Positions 50,901 through 58,904 of a stretch of 64,000 bases of DNA are shown piece by piece. Position 1 is the first letter of the stretch. Each line of letters opens with the position of its first letter. The notes beneath the pieces are model-generated. The model did no database searches, was not told the origin of the DNA, and was given only the letters and a program-made list of their open reading frames with translations. The position numbers were made by a program, and so were the translations under genes. Source of the DNA: Andalucia godoyi (Eukaryota > Discoba > Jakobea > Jakobida > Andaluciidae); assembly GCA_009859145.1 (NCBI GenBank), contig VRVR01000032.1, positions 28,854-92,853 on the forward strand. Direction: 5' to 3'.

Positions 50901-51342
50901 TCCGAAAACTCGTCCAAGATCGGCAGTCTCCCCTTCACGACGGACGATCGTCGAGGATGATCTGGATGCCGCATCTCCTGTGAAACAACGTCCGGCCTCT
51001 GCGATTCCGAGGCGACCTTCGTCGGCAGCTAGTTTCCGGCCGTCGTCTGCAACTGGAGACGGCCGAAAATTGTATCAGCCTCCTTCCAAGCTTTTCTCGC
51101 CAGCACCGCGGCCCGGGGCCAGCACCCCACACACCAGAAATCGTCCTTCATCTGCAGTGTCCTTTGCGCCCCACAGCGAGATCGCTGCGTCGCCGTCCTT
51201 TTCGCCGTCACATTCTGTTGTGGCGACCAAACGACCAGACTCTGGCTTGTCGTCACGACCGCCGTCTGCCATGTCTCGCCCAGCTTCCGCGGCAAGTTCC
51301 CGACCAGTTTCCACAGCTCGAAACCGATCAATCTGGCGCTAA
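47971..51342 (+). CDS. Armadillo-repeat protein with C-terminal R-P-x-S-A repeats
   Basis: 1123 residues. The N-terminal about 180 residues form armadillo-like helices (LLRASDQQCLLYAARTVTNI, VAGIRALGSLCHGPVAV). A Ser-rich disordered insert with SRPQSANP lies at 220-320, followed by a long helical repeat region to about 960 with disordered loops. The last about 160 residues are basic and disordered, with R-P-x-S motifs repeated: RPRSAV, RPASAI, RPSSAA, RPSSAT, RPSSAV, RPPSAM, RPASAA, RPVSTA. I know no named family. Proximity to Fused kinase and the shared motif suggest a ciliary or cytoskeletal scaffold (inference). The start is the first ATG in frame. Confidence 0.85.
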   Translation: MVTDLDRIAKTALDGTFQSALIASRQLRTLVKDEGKRRRLLTYDHVLRAIVAIGKHENDDVQRDLSIALHSISKAAPDGFERFASEFNGFSVIAALLRASDQQCLLYAARTVTNIASVTSLIHLLIAQGCVLPLVGILKSVRLAVKIRVAGIRALGSLCHGPVAVRMLTIWAVPPALELVTKIGSCDDDGNEYVTNARSLDTVSFDGSRQLNSSTFAGHMSGVILDDEWKGLRSLPESTTTSALPSRPQSANPVIRVTRDSKDSRYSSLNLDDLRLSPSPKRGFSESDFLSKIGSNRTSLFSSASPSRNGMNGTATTGATNSGVSSAIRSQICESFVLWCSNERMVSTMLDTYKDVGRVLLSVSVADPDVIVRRQALSACREITCFKKGVRCVLSGVAEHVSLMKQALLQVPADSDFDVRHAFVIMLEHCLELRPSSLSDVVSGETFFDIEKIILSNMSISLALAVLRSSSNTPMLSRIVVGSLAERWSELCIHAHPFERNNIVSGLLSALRNAANSGTKLNVVKSLERMLTVDPEFATRTVKLEGFQILLSMLNARVSPATRVTSARCLMHLSLFMSLDNLAAGSLSPMASLLEEAHKNYSTKPAPGLGVVGARGTSTSSLLSVISASGSRGKKTMHTPGSSFDTAESDSTEPSPRGNLAKDVSRYTSLNGSLTANGENDDISVATPAFWHTCICVTLETFLRLSKLGADMRTRILSRGVLPYVIQLSKTQDLALLLLGVFIEDKLALSSFDSASIVQVLADRFATGQIPSGVALPFVRTLGYVGDVAENLLVKIFTADWTAFSFMTAAAETPKSAMTPSAELSSPSHQQSSVSSSYNPTKTLSRAFSVFSRKREEAVAIPEPPVTTSPSSNAPNWSLCMQNAASAFTMIQFRRDLFRALQPLADKPQFITQCGSIAVQWFFQLGDAALAHLCIPVIAYAKTNPEFASTITTVAKNLSLESLESALRQKIISNGGSPKTRPRSAVSPSRRTIVEDDLDAASPVKQRPASAIPRRPSSAASFRPSSATGDGRKLYQPPSKLFSPAPRPGASTPHTRNRPSSAVSFAPHSEIAASPSFSPSHSVVATKRPDSGLSSRPPSAMSRPASAASSRPVSTARNRSIWR

Positions 51343-51425
51343 TCCACGGATTTCCACCCCCGCCTCTGAAATCCGAATACTCTTTCTGATGTTGTACATT
51401 CCCCGCCACGCACGCCACCATCCTT

Positions 51426-51466
<41 letters not shown>

Positions 51467-51467
51467 T
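51426..51467. repeat. (TGTC)n-(TC)n microsatellite
   Basis: Lies in the short convergent gap between the armadillo gene and the BAR-domain gene, about 85 bp after the first stop. Confidence 0.9.
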
Positions 51468-51624
51468 TGCGATTTCTCAGTTTTTGAATTTTATCACTTT
51501 GTAGAATACTGTATATTGAATCCATATCTTCTGTTTCCTGGACGTCGATACTTTTTAAAAGGTAATAATTACATTTTTCTTTCTTCTGGATGTTGCTTCT
51601 TCTTCCCACCCGTGTGCCACCCTC

Positions 51625-52749
51625 TCAGGTCCTTTTCGGATGCTGCGATGGTGGAGACTCGGCTACTTCGTCATCCTCATCCACCTCGACCTCCTCATAC
51701 TCGTATTCGGAGTCGTCCTCTTCGTCTTGCGTCTGTTTCGCCGAACTTGATGACGACTGTGCGCTGGCCATACTTCCGTGACGATTCAGTGACTTTGCAG
51801 AACTCGATGCCCTGGTATTTGCACTTGCATTGCCGTTGCCGTTGCTGCTACCACCAGCACCATTGTTGCTACCATTCGCATTTCCAGCGCTATTCTGGTT
51901 CTGTGAATTTGCAGTTGCAGAAGCATTGGCTGGTGACGATGGGCCAAGAGTATTGGAAGACGACGATGAGGTGGCCGCAAGACCGCCGGAAGAGCTGGTC
52001 GTCGTCAACAGCATGCTGTCTCGTCTTGTTTCCAGAGACCGGAGATCCTGGGACATCGACAAGACATTGGTGGCCATTCGAAATGGTGCTGCAGATTGCA
52101 ATGCTGCGTTTTCGACATCAAGTCCCATTCCAACGGCGTGAATGCGAGTGTACAAATCGAGTGCTTTTGCATGATACGCGATGTTTGCATGTGCCAAGCC
52201 CGTAGTAATCCCCTTCATCAGCAAAGCCCTTTCGCGTTCAAAGTCGACCATTTCCAGCTCAAAGTCGCTTTCCACTCTCTGCAGCTCTGCTTTCGCACCT
52301 TCGTATTCCGACGACGCTCGCGCGATCTTGGCACGGTCCTTGTTTGCTGCATTTTCCAGCTTGTCCAGCTGGCCCCGCGCATCAAGAGCCTTCTTCGAGC
52401 TTTGGTCAAGCTGCCTCAGCAAGCGACGCACGTGCTCGAACTTTGGGCGGAACTGCTTCAGAGACTTGCGACATTGCGCCTGCAGTCGAGTCGACAATGT
52501 CTCCAGCGCAGCATTCAACTCGGCCAGGTACCGAGTGACTTCCGTCAGCGATGCATTCAAAATCCCTGTGTTTTCATTCGCATGCTTCTGCATATCGACT
52601 GTGTATACTTGCAACTTTTCTTGACTGCCCATATGACCTCGAATCACTAGATCAATGTCATCCACCAGCACTTTCAAACGACGCTCAATCACATCGAGCC
52701 GTTCTCGATACTCGACCACGCGGTTATACGACGCCGATGCACTGCTCAT
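51625..52749 (-). CDS. FAM92/CIBAR-like BAR-domain protein
   Basis: 374 residues. Residues 1-220 are long amphipathic helices of BAR type (VVEYRERLDVIERRLKVLVD and following). The segment near residue 180 (GLAHANIAYHAKALDLYTRI) closely resembles the FHAKALEVYTAAY block that marks FAM92/CIBAR proteins. Those curve membranes at the ciliary base with CBY1/DZIP1. The C-terminal 130 residues are Ser/Asn/Gly-rich and end in an acidic tract (EEDDSEYEYEEVEVDEDDE). Start ATG 52749; the frame is open 7 codons upstream without ATG. The family call rests on one strong block plus helical pattern. Confidence 0.7.
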   Translation of the reverse strand: MSSASASYNRVVEYRERLDVIERRLKVLVDDIDLVIRGHMGSQEKLQVYTVDMQKHANENTGILNASLTEVTRYLAELNAALETLSTRLQAQCRKSLKQFRPKFEHVRRLLRQLDQSSKKALDARGQLDKLENAANKDRAKIARASSEYEGAKAELQRVESDFELEMVDFERERALLMKGITTGLAHANIAYHAKALDLYTRIHAVGMGLDVENAALQSAAPFRMATNVLSMSQDLRSLETRRDSMLLTTTSSSGGLAATSSSSSNTLGPSSPANASATANSQNQNSAGNANGSNNGAGGSSNGNGNASANTRASSSAKSLNRHGSMASAQSSSSSAKQTQDEEDDSEYEYEEVEVDEDDEVAESPPSQHPKRT

Positions 52750-52988
52750 CTGCTTGGTTGCCACACACAATAAATATGTTCAAAAACGTTATTTTCTTTT
52801 TTTTTCTTTTTTTCTTTTGTTTTTGGTTGAAAGCTTTCAACAATGAAAAAGATTTTGATATTATAATAAATAAGTACAGTAAATACTATGAGAAAACTGA
52901 AAAGCCCGCTGTCCGTTAAGAGGAAAGAAAGGCGGTGATTTGATGAGGCTCGCAAAAAGAAAAGGGGGGTAAACAAAAAGGAAACTTG

Positions 52989-53060
52989 GGAACTGCCGGG
53001 AATCGAACCCGGGACCTCTCCGACCCTAACGGAGAATCATACCAACTAGACTACAGTTCC
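52989..53060 (-). tRNA. tRNA-Pro(AGG)
   Basis: 72 nt, intronless. The acceptor stem GGAACTG/CAGTTCC is perfect. The anticodon arm is CTCCG-TTAGGGT-CGGAG, giving anticodon AGG. The T arm is CCGGG-TTCGATT-CCCGG. The D region GTCTAGTTGGTATGATT is typical of eukaryotic tRNA-Pro. An oligo-T (TTTTT) terminator follows within 10 bases on the minus strand. Reads CCU (and CCC with inosine). Confidence 0.97.
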
Positions 53061-53168
53061 ATCGACACTCAATACGACCTGGGGCGTTTATTATCACCAG
53101 TAATCTGTGTTCTTGGGATTACAACAGCTACTTCAGATTCTCGTTCATCTCATTTGCCGGCTCTGCCA

Positions 53169-53458
53169 CTCGCCCAAAACATGAATCATGATTGGCCATC
53201 GGGCTAAGCTGTCCCCGAAGACAGATTCAATTTGGGATGAGCACCAACTCCTCAATGCAGATTGCTCTGCATCAAAGGGTCGTCGCAACCACGAGTATCT
53301 TGGTTCTCGGCATCTGCGGGCATGGCTGGTTTTGAGTTTGTTGGGAAGATCCCTTTGTGGAGGAGCCATGCGGTGTTTTCTGTCTTTGATGAAAAAGGTG
53401 CTGCTTGAGGGCTCGATTGTAACGAAACACAAACAGAAGACAATCAGAAAGAGAAATA
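53169..53458. repeat. Dispersed repeat R1, copy 2
   Basis: Matches 29931-30220 apart from two single-base indels, in the same orientation. Its left end lies 108 bp upstream of the 5' end of tRNA-Pro (transcribed leftwards), a position favoured by tRNA-targeting retroelements in other protists and yeast. Confidence 0.9.
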
Positions 53459-53922
53459 AATGGGGAGAAGAATGAAAGAAATTCTGGCCTTGACTACGAT
53501 AAGAAAATCGTATTGTTCTGATGTATCAATGCTGTTGATACACAAAGCTGTCAGCTGTTATGAAAGCAGCCAGCCGGTGGCTGAAAGACGTGTGCGATGA
53601 GGGAGCTCGCGATCGGTTGAAAAAAGCGGACGAGTCAAAACCTGGAGAAGAAGGAGGGGTCGTGTGTCCAACGATGTCTGAATCGAAATTAGAGTAGTGA
53701 GCGCAACATCTAATTCTGAATAACGCTTCGGCGTACTGGGGCCCACAATCCCTTCTGAATTGCGGTCACAATCGGTATCGATGCAACACCGAATGTAGAT
53801 TGGTCAGCAATGATTCCCCATACTAAATGTATCATGTAGAGGAGACAATAAATCCATTTATTCTTTACGAGATTCGATGGATTCTGCCCTTCTTGCGCTT
53901 CTCAGAAATGGAGGGGAGGAAG

Positions 53923-54906
53923 TTAGCTGGACTTTGACTTTTCCGCATTGATCTTCTTTTCGAGGTGTCTGGTCGTGCGCGTCATGGCGGCAAGTTGCTT
54001 GGCGGCAAGCACGGAAGCCGGCAGCCATCCCATTGCGGTTTCGACAAGATCATGGGACCAATGCGGGGAGAAGACTGGCCCAGCAGAGTCCGCCATTGCG
54101 AGTGTTTCTCTTGCAACGGTTCGTGCAGACGGGACCATCATCGAGGTGCGTCGGATTCTCGTCATGGCCGTAGCGACATAGTACGGAGTGATGGCAATGA
54201 CCTTGCATTTGCCGGCCCATTCGGTGTGCATTGCTGTGGAGAACGCTGCCAAGAATGCCTTGGTGGCCGAATAGGTGGCCATGCACGGGACAGGTCGAAC
54301 GCCTGAGATGCTGGACACATTCACAATGAGCTTGGCGCCCTGGACAAAAGCGTGGGTCATCTTCATAGTTGCAAGGATGTTGACGCGGACCATGCGTTCG
54401 TACGCGTCCAGCGACCCCTGCGGAGCTCCAAACGGGTAAAACAGATCCGTGTTGATCCCAACGTTGTTGATGAGGACCTTGACTCCCCCGCCATTTGCAC
54501 TGGTCGCAGAGCTGATGTTTGAGACCAGCGTCGCATAGTCCGCGTCCGAGGCGGCAGAAAAGTCGAACGGCAGGACAGCGGTCTTGACGAGCGGATACGA
54601 CTGGCGCAGCTCAGCCGCGAGTGCTTCGAGCTTGGAGACCGACCGCGAAATGAGAACCAGGTTGAGACCGCTTGACGCAAGCTCCTGGGTGAAGCCCTTG
54701 CCGATGCCGTCCGAAGCGCCAGTCACCACAGCCCACGCATTCGACGACGCCATCTGCGACCGGGGGATCCGCAGCAGACGCGAAAGAGTCGCGGACGAAG
54801 AACCTGGAAGAAAATGATGCTTGACACTACGCAATAGTCGGTACACAAGCGACACAACAACTAGCCCGCCAACTACCGCGAGCGCATTACAGAACCAGCA
54901 CGTCAT
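53923..54906 (-). CDS. HSD17B12: HSD17B12 / 3-ketoacyl-CoA reductase-type SDR
   Basis: 327 residues. An N-terminal membrane segment spans residues 3-25. The SDR core has VVTGASDGIGKGFTQELA, NNVG, and the catalytic VSSISG...YSATKAF with the Ser-Tyr-Lys set. PYYVATAMTRIR after the catalytic site is characteristic of the HSD17B12/KAR/YBR159w group. These ER enzymes carry out the first reduction step in very-long-chain fatty acid elongation. The tail EKKINAEKSKSS is Lys-rich but lacks a canonical KKxx. ATG at 54906; a TTG-led extension of four codons was discarded. Confidence 0.9.
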   Translation of the reverse strand: MTCWFCNALAVVGGLVVVSLVYRLLRSVKHHFLPGSSSATLSRLLRIPRSQMASSNAWAVVTGASDGIGKGFTQELASSGLNLVLISRSVSKLEALAAELRQSYPLVKTAVLPFDFSAASDADYATLVSNISSATSANGGGVKVLINNVGINTDLFYPFGAPQGSLDAYERMVRVNILATMKMTHAFVQGAKLIVNVSSISGVRPVPCMATYSATKAFLAAFSTAMHTEWAGKCKVIAITPYYVATAMTRIRRTSMMVPSARTVARETLAMADSAGPVFSPHWSHDLVETAMGWLPASVLAAKQLAAMTRTTRHLEKKINAEKSKSS

Positions 54907-55347
54907 GATCCAATCCAACCCGTCTTCTTCTGTATGTGCGAGTGCTTGCTTGTTTTGTGATTCTCAACAACTCCAACCGAAAACAATAAGACGAGTTCTT
55001 TTTTTTTTTAAAGTTCAGGCAATAAAAGCATATATTTAAATAAAAAAGTAAAGAGAGTGAAGGAGCGCAGGAAACGTGGAAATACATAAAGATAAAGAGA
55101 AAGAGAATCTGCCGGGAAAACCTGCATCGGGCGAAAGAGAGCAATGTCAGCGTGACATGCACTGACATCTTCTCGTTTTGGAAAAACGTGCCAAAAAAAA
55201 TCCGGCATTGAACATGAAGCGCAGCGGAATTGATTGCTGCACCAGCGAATGCTTTATGTGATTTTGGGAGTTTTCCATTAATTATTATTATTAGTTTTCT
55301 GGTTCTGTTCTTTTTGCAGCACCGTGAAAAGAGAGAGAGAAAGAAAG

Positions 55348-55403
<56 letters not shown>

Positions 55404-55406
55404 AGT

Positions 55407-55445
<39 letters not shown>

Positions 55446-55455
55446 AAAAGGGAAA
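54907..55455. promoter_or_regulatory. Divergent intergenic region, 549 bp
   Basis: Lies between the SDR and the CFA-type methyltransferase. It contains a long GA-rich tract at 55330-55440 next to the methyltransferase start. No other feature was recognised. Confidence 0.5.
55330..55440. repeat. (GA)n microsatellite, interrupted
   Basis: About 110 bp of GA dinucleotides with short interruptions, ending 15 bp upstream of the ATG at 55456. The frame is open through it (Arg-Glu repeat), but it has no ATG. Confidence 0.95.
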
Positions 55456-56691
55456 ATGCAGAAGTCTGGATTTGAGGAAAAGGCGCTCTCAAAGGGTTGG
55501 ATTCCAGATGCAGTAATTCGGTTTTTCATCCGACGATCGCTCGAAGACCGTTTGCGACAGATTGCCAAACCAAATGTGTTATTGCAGCATAAGCATGACT
55601 GCGAGGTTGTCTCTTCAATGCGGTCTGAACGTGAACTTGCAGTGCTTACAAACACCGCGAATGAGCAGCACTATGAATGCCCCACGGATCTGTTTCGAGC
55701 ATCGTTGGGTGCTGCGATGAAGTATTCTTGCTGCTTTTATCCAGACATTGAAGCAGAATTGATGATGGAACAGCAGGAAAGTGAGATGTATCGTTGTTTG
55801 AAAAGCCTCTCGTGGATGGCCCATCAAGGTCTGACAATGCCGGTTCGGCTCATCAAGTTGGTGATGATGGGGAAGCAGCAGTCGCGGGATGTGAGTTCTG
55901 CATCGGGTCTGGATGATGCAGAACAGGCGTGCTTTAAGCTGTATGTGAAGCGCGCCGAGTTGGACAACTTGCAGCCTGGAGCGCGCATATTGGACCTTGG
56001 ATGTGGATGGGGTTCGCTGTCGCTGTTTCTTGCTGCCGAGTTTCCAGAGCACTCAATTACTGCCGTGTCGAACTCACGCACACAACGAGAATATATCGAA
56101 GAACAATGCAGAACACGAGGGATTGCAAACGTTAAGGTGATCACTTGCGACATGAATGTTCTGGAGCTCGAGAAGGAGTCTTTTGATCGGATCATGTCGG
56201 TCGAAATGCTGGAGCACATGCGAAATTATGAGCGCGTGTTTCAGAAAGTCGGCAAGTGGCTCAGACCAGGAGGAAAGATGTTTGTCCATGTGTTTGCGCA
56301 CTCCAGAACTCCGTACATGTTTGAGCAAGGCTGGATGGCGCGTAACTTCTTCTCGGGGGGCTCGATGCCGTCCATCGACTTGTTTCCGAGGTTCTGCGGT
56401 GCCGGAGGGCTGTTTGTGGATGCCTCGTGGATCGTCAACGGGCGCCACTATGCTCGAACCCTCGAGGCTTGGTTGAGCAAGCTGGATTGTGCGGCTACCC
56501 ATCCGGACTGTGAGCCACACGGGATCCAAGTGATGCAGGTGCTCAGAGACTTCTATGGCCAGGGACAGGAGCGAAAGTGGCTCACAAACTGGCGTGTGTT
56601 CTACATGGCATGCGCGGAAATGTTCGCCTTCAATCGCGGAAATGAATGGGTGGTCGTGCACTACTTGTTTGCAAAGCCGGAGACAAGTTGA
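55456..56691 (+). CDS. Cyclopropane-fatty-acyl-phospholipid synthase-type methyltransferase
   Basis: 411 residues. The SAM-binding motif ARILDLGCGWGSLSLFLA is at about residues 176-193, followed by ITAVSNSRTQREYIEEQC, VITCDMN, MSVEMLEHMRNYERV and KWLRPGGKMFVHVF. A C-terminal region with WIVNGRHYARTLEAWL and WRVFYMACAEMFAF is typical of the CMAS superfamily. Eukaryotic relatives include plant coclaurine N-methyltransferase-like proteins as well as fatty acid methyltransferases, so the acceptor (lipid or small amine) is open. The ATG after the GA repeat is the first in frame. Confidence 0.92.
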   Translation: MQKSGFEEKALSKGWIPDAVIRFFIRRSLEDRLRQIAKPNVLLQHKHDCEVVSSMRSERELAVLTNTANEQHYECPTDLFRASLGAAMKYSCCFYPDIEAELMMEQQESEMYRCLKSLSWMAHQGLTMPVRLIKLVMMGKQQSRDVSSASGLDDAEQACFKLYVKRAELDNLQPGARILDLGCGWGSLSLFLAAEFPEHSITAVSNSRTQREYIEEQCRTRGIANVKVITCDMNVLELEKESFDRIMSVEMLEHMRNYERVFQKVGKWLRPGGKMFVHVFAHSRTPYMFEQGWMARNFFSGGSMPSIDLFPRFCGAGGLFVDASWIVNGRHYARTLEAWLSKLDCAATHPDCEPHGIQVMQVLRDFYGQGQERKWLTNWRVFYMACAEMFAFNRGNEWVVVHYLFAKPETS

Positions 56692-56971
56692 GCACCCCAG
56701 AAATCGGCGTGGTTTCGAGAGAGAAGGATCGCATCGTATCGCAAGAACATTTAAGAAACAAACCCTCCATAGTTTTGTCTTTCTTTTTAAGTGTTTTGTT
56801 TTTTTGTTTTCGTCTATCCATACAGTACAATGTACACAATCTGGTGGTGGTGATGATAGGAGCCAAAGAAAGAAATGTAAAACCCGAACAGCAGCAACAC
56901 TCATATATGCCACGATTAATTGATATAATAAAAAAAGAGTGGCTCGCCCGAGAGCGGATACTGGAGATACG

Positions 56972-58477
56972 TCATTCGTCTCCTTGCACATCAAACCACT
57001 CACTCAGACACGCCAAATCATGTGCAGCACATTGCTCAACAAGATCGGATCGTCCCAGACAGCTGAGTGCAATGGCGACGTAGTCCCACACGTGGGTACA
57101 CTGACCATGGGCGAGCGACAGAGCCTGTGCATAGCAGCGAATTGCAGACTCAAAGTTACCTTGATTCGAGAATGCAATTCCCATATTCACCCAGGCTCGC
57201 ACATACTTTGGTTTTAATTGCAGCGCACGCTTGTACGCATTGACGGCCTCTGTGCTGTTGCTCGAGTTCGCCATGGTGGCGCCGACCTTGTTCCACAATG
57301 AATAATCTCGCGGATGAATTCGCAGCGCTGTTTTGAACGAGTCCACGGCCTTGTCGTACGATCCAGACACGTTGTGCAAGATTCCAAGAAGAGCATGCAT
57401 GTCTGCATCTTCCGAGTCTGCCTCCACAGCACGCGTGCACCAAGCTTGGAGCTTTTCTTGCAGCCCACGACTTGTCACGGTATCGAAAACAGACGGCAAT
57501 TGCTGGTTCCCTTTCATGACCAGCGCGCTCGAAGATGCAGGATCGTCGAACAAATCCTTTCCAAGAGAAGCATACTTTGGATGCTGTTCCAACCAGCTCT
57601 TCAAGATTTGAAGAGCGTGGAAGCGGTCCAATTCGTTCGTGTACGAAACACCCAGTTCGAGGAGTGCGTCTAGATTCGACGGGTCCTCCGTCACGGCATT
57701 GTTCAATGCTGCGATCGCCATGTTATCGTCGTCGCACTCTGCATGAGCAACTCCCAAAAACTGCCAAATCTCCGACGGAGAAGCAGCATTCTCCAGCTCC
57801 TGCGCAGAATACGAGTTCGCAGTGATCTTGTGTAACGACGCTTCCAGCGCAGCAATCGCATCCATGAGCTCCCCATCTTTGAATAGCTGGATTCCTGTTT
57901 GAAACGCCTCGGCCAACCCCATACCCATATACGAATTCTGCGACCGGTCTACATACACATACTCTGGAATCCGCATCGTTGAGCTCTCCACGTTCTGAAT
58001 ATCGTGTTCTTGAAGAAATCGCGCATAGACGGATTCCCACGACTCACTATCCACCACTCCGTCTCGGTCCATCTCCGCAGCAGCCACCGCGTCTTCTTCG
58101 TATTGAAACCCTGCTGATCCAGTATCGGTGGCAGCAGCGGATGAAAATGCGCCATGTCTTCCAGCTGGAAGTCTGGAGGCGTCAATTCCCAAGGACGACA
58201 GCATGGATGCCACCTGTGTCTCCACGAATTCCGAAGACTCGGACGGATACATCTGCCGAGTAAGCACCGATGCCCGAGAGTGGATGCGCTGCAGTTCCGG
58301 AACCGAGTACTGCATTGCCGACGCTCCTGCTGATGAAGCCTCGGCACCTCCCGATGATGATGCTGATCCAGATGATGATGATGCAAGTCCTGCAAAATCG
58401 TCTACAAACTTTGTAACGGGATTTGCATCCACGCCTTCACAGTTCCCACCAAGCAGCAAGTCTCTGACAATCGACAT
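56972..58477 (-). CDS. PEX5: Peroxisomal targeting signal 1 receptor (PEX5)
   Basis: 501 residues. The N-terminus has the conserved Cys (C13) in LLLGGNCEGVDANPVTKFV, the site of monoubiquitination for receptor recycling in other eukaryotes, matching the C-G-G-x-N-P pattern. The middle is disordered; one pentapeptide-like WESVY (W-x-x-x-aromatic, near residue 150) could bind PEX13/PEX14. From about residue 190 there are TPR repeats (FQTGIQLFKDGELMDAIAAL, VGATMANSSNSTEAVNAYKR, VNMGIAFSNQGNFESAIRCY) that read C-terminal SKL-type signals. It is shorter than human PEX5 (about 600), mostly in the N-terminal half. It is convergent with the CFA-type gene. Confidence 0.95.
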   Translation of the reverse strand: MSIVRDLLLGGNCEGVDANPVTKFVDDFAGLASSSSGSASSSGGAEASSAGASAMQYSVPELQRIHSRASVLTRQMYPSESSEFVETQVASMLSSLGIDASRLPAGRHGAFSSAAATDTGSAGFQYEEDAVAAAEMDRDGVVDSESWESVYARFLQEHDIQNVESSTMRIPEYVYVDRSQNSYMGMGLAEAFQTGIQLFKDGELMDAIAALEASLHKITANSYSAQELENAASPSEIWQFLGVAHAECDDDNMAIAALNNAVTEDPSNLDALLELGVSYTNELDRFHALQILKSWLEQHPKYASLGKDLFDDPASSSALVMKGNQQLPSVFDTVTSRGLQEKLQAWCTRAVEADSEDADMHALLGILHNVSGSYDKAVDSFKTALRIHPRDYSLWNKVGATMANSSNSTEAVNAYKRALQLKPKYVRAWVNMGIAFSNQGNFESAIRCYAQALSLAHGQCTHVWDYVAIALSCLGRSDLVEQCAAHDLACLSEWFDVQGDE

Positions 58478-58904
58478 CTTTTATTGGCAGCAGCAGCAGG
58501 GTGGACGGATGGAAAGTGCAAGAAAACGAAATTTCGCTCCTCTGAAGCGCGCTAATGACAATACCAATACCAATACCAATACCAATACCAATACCAATAC
58601 CAATACAAATACAAATATAAATACAAATGAAAATGAAAATGAAGAAAAAGAAAAACGCAATTAATAACTAATTTTTGCTGACTGCGGTCATCAATCAGGA
58701 TCGCATACAGCAGATGAAGGCGTTGACCACGCAAAAAGGAAAGGGTTAATCATTGGTCATCAAGACTCGAGAGGATTCGTTTTCTTACATACAATTAATT
58801 ACTTCATCTATTTTAATAATTTTTACGTGCAACATTATGTACGGTATTGCTTCGTCCGTGCATTGATGGAGTCGGCCGTGGCGCGGCACGCCAAGGATGG
58901 ATGA
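58478..58904. other. Intergenic region, 427 bp
   Basis: Lies between two minus-strand genes. It contains the hexanucleotide repeat at 58558-58630; the rest is unremarkable. Confidence 0.45.
58558..58630. repeat. (AATACC)n then (AAATAC)n hexanucleotide repeat
   Basis: About eight AATACC units followed by decaying AAATAC and AAATGA units, 80-150 bp upstream of the PEX5 start. Confidence 0.9.

Larger units (their letters stand above)
52750..53922. other. Intergenic region, 1.17 kb, with tRNA-Pro and repeat R1
   Basis: The largest gene-poor gap. In order: T-rich DNA, tRNA-Pro(AGG) at 52989-53060 (minus), about 110 bp spacer, repeat R1 copy 2 (53169-53458), then about 460 bp with no recognised feature. 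Confidence 0.6.
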
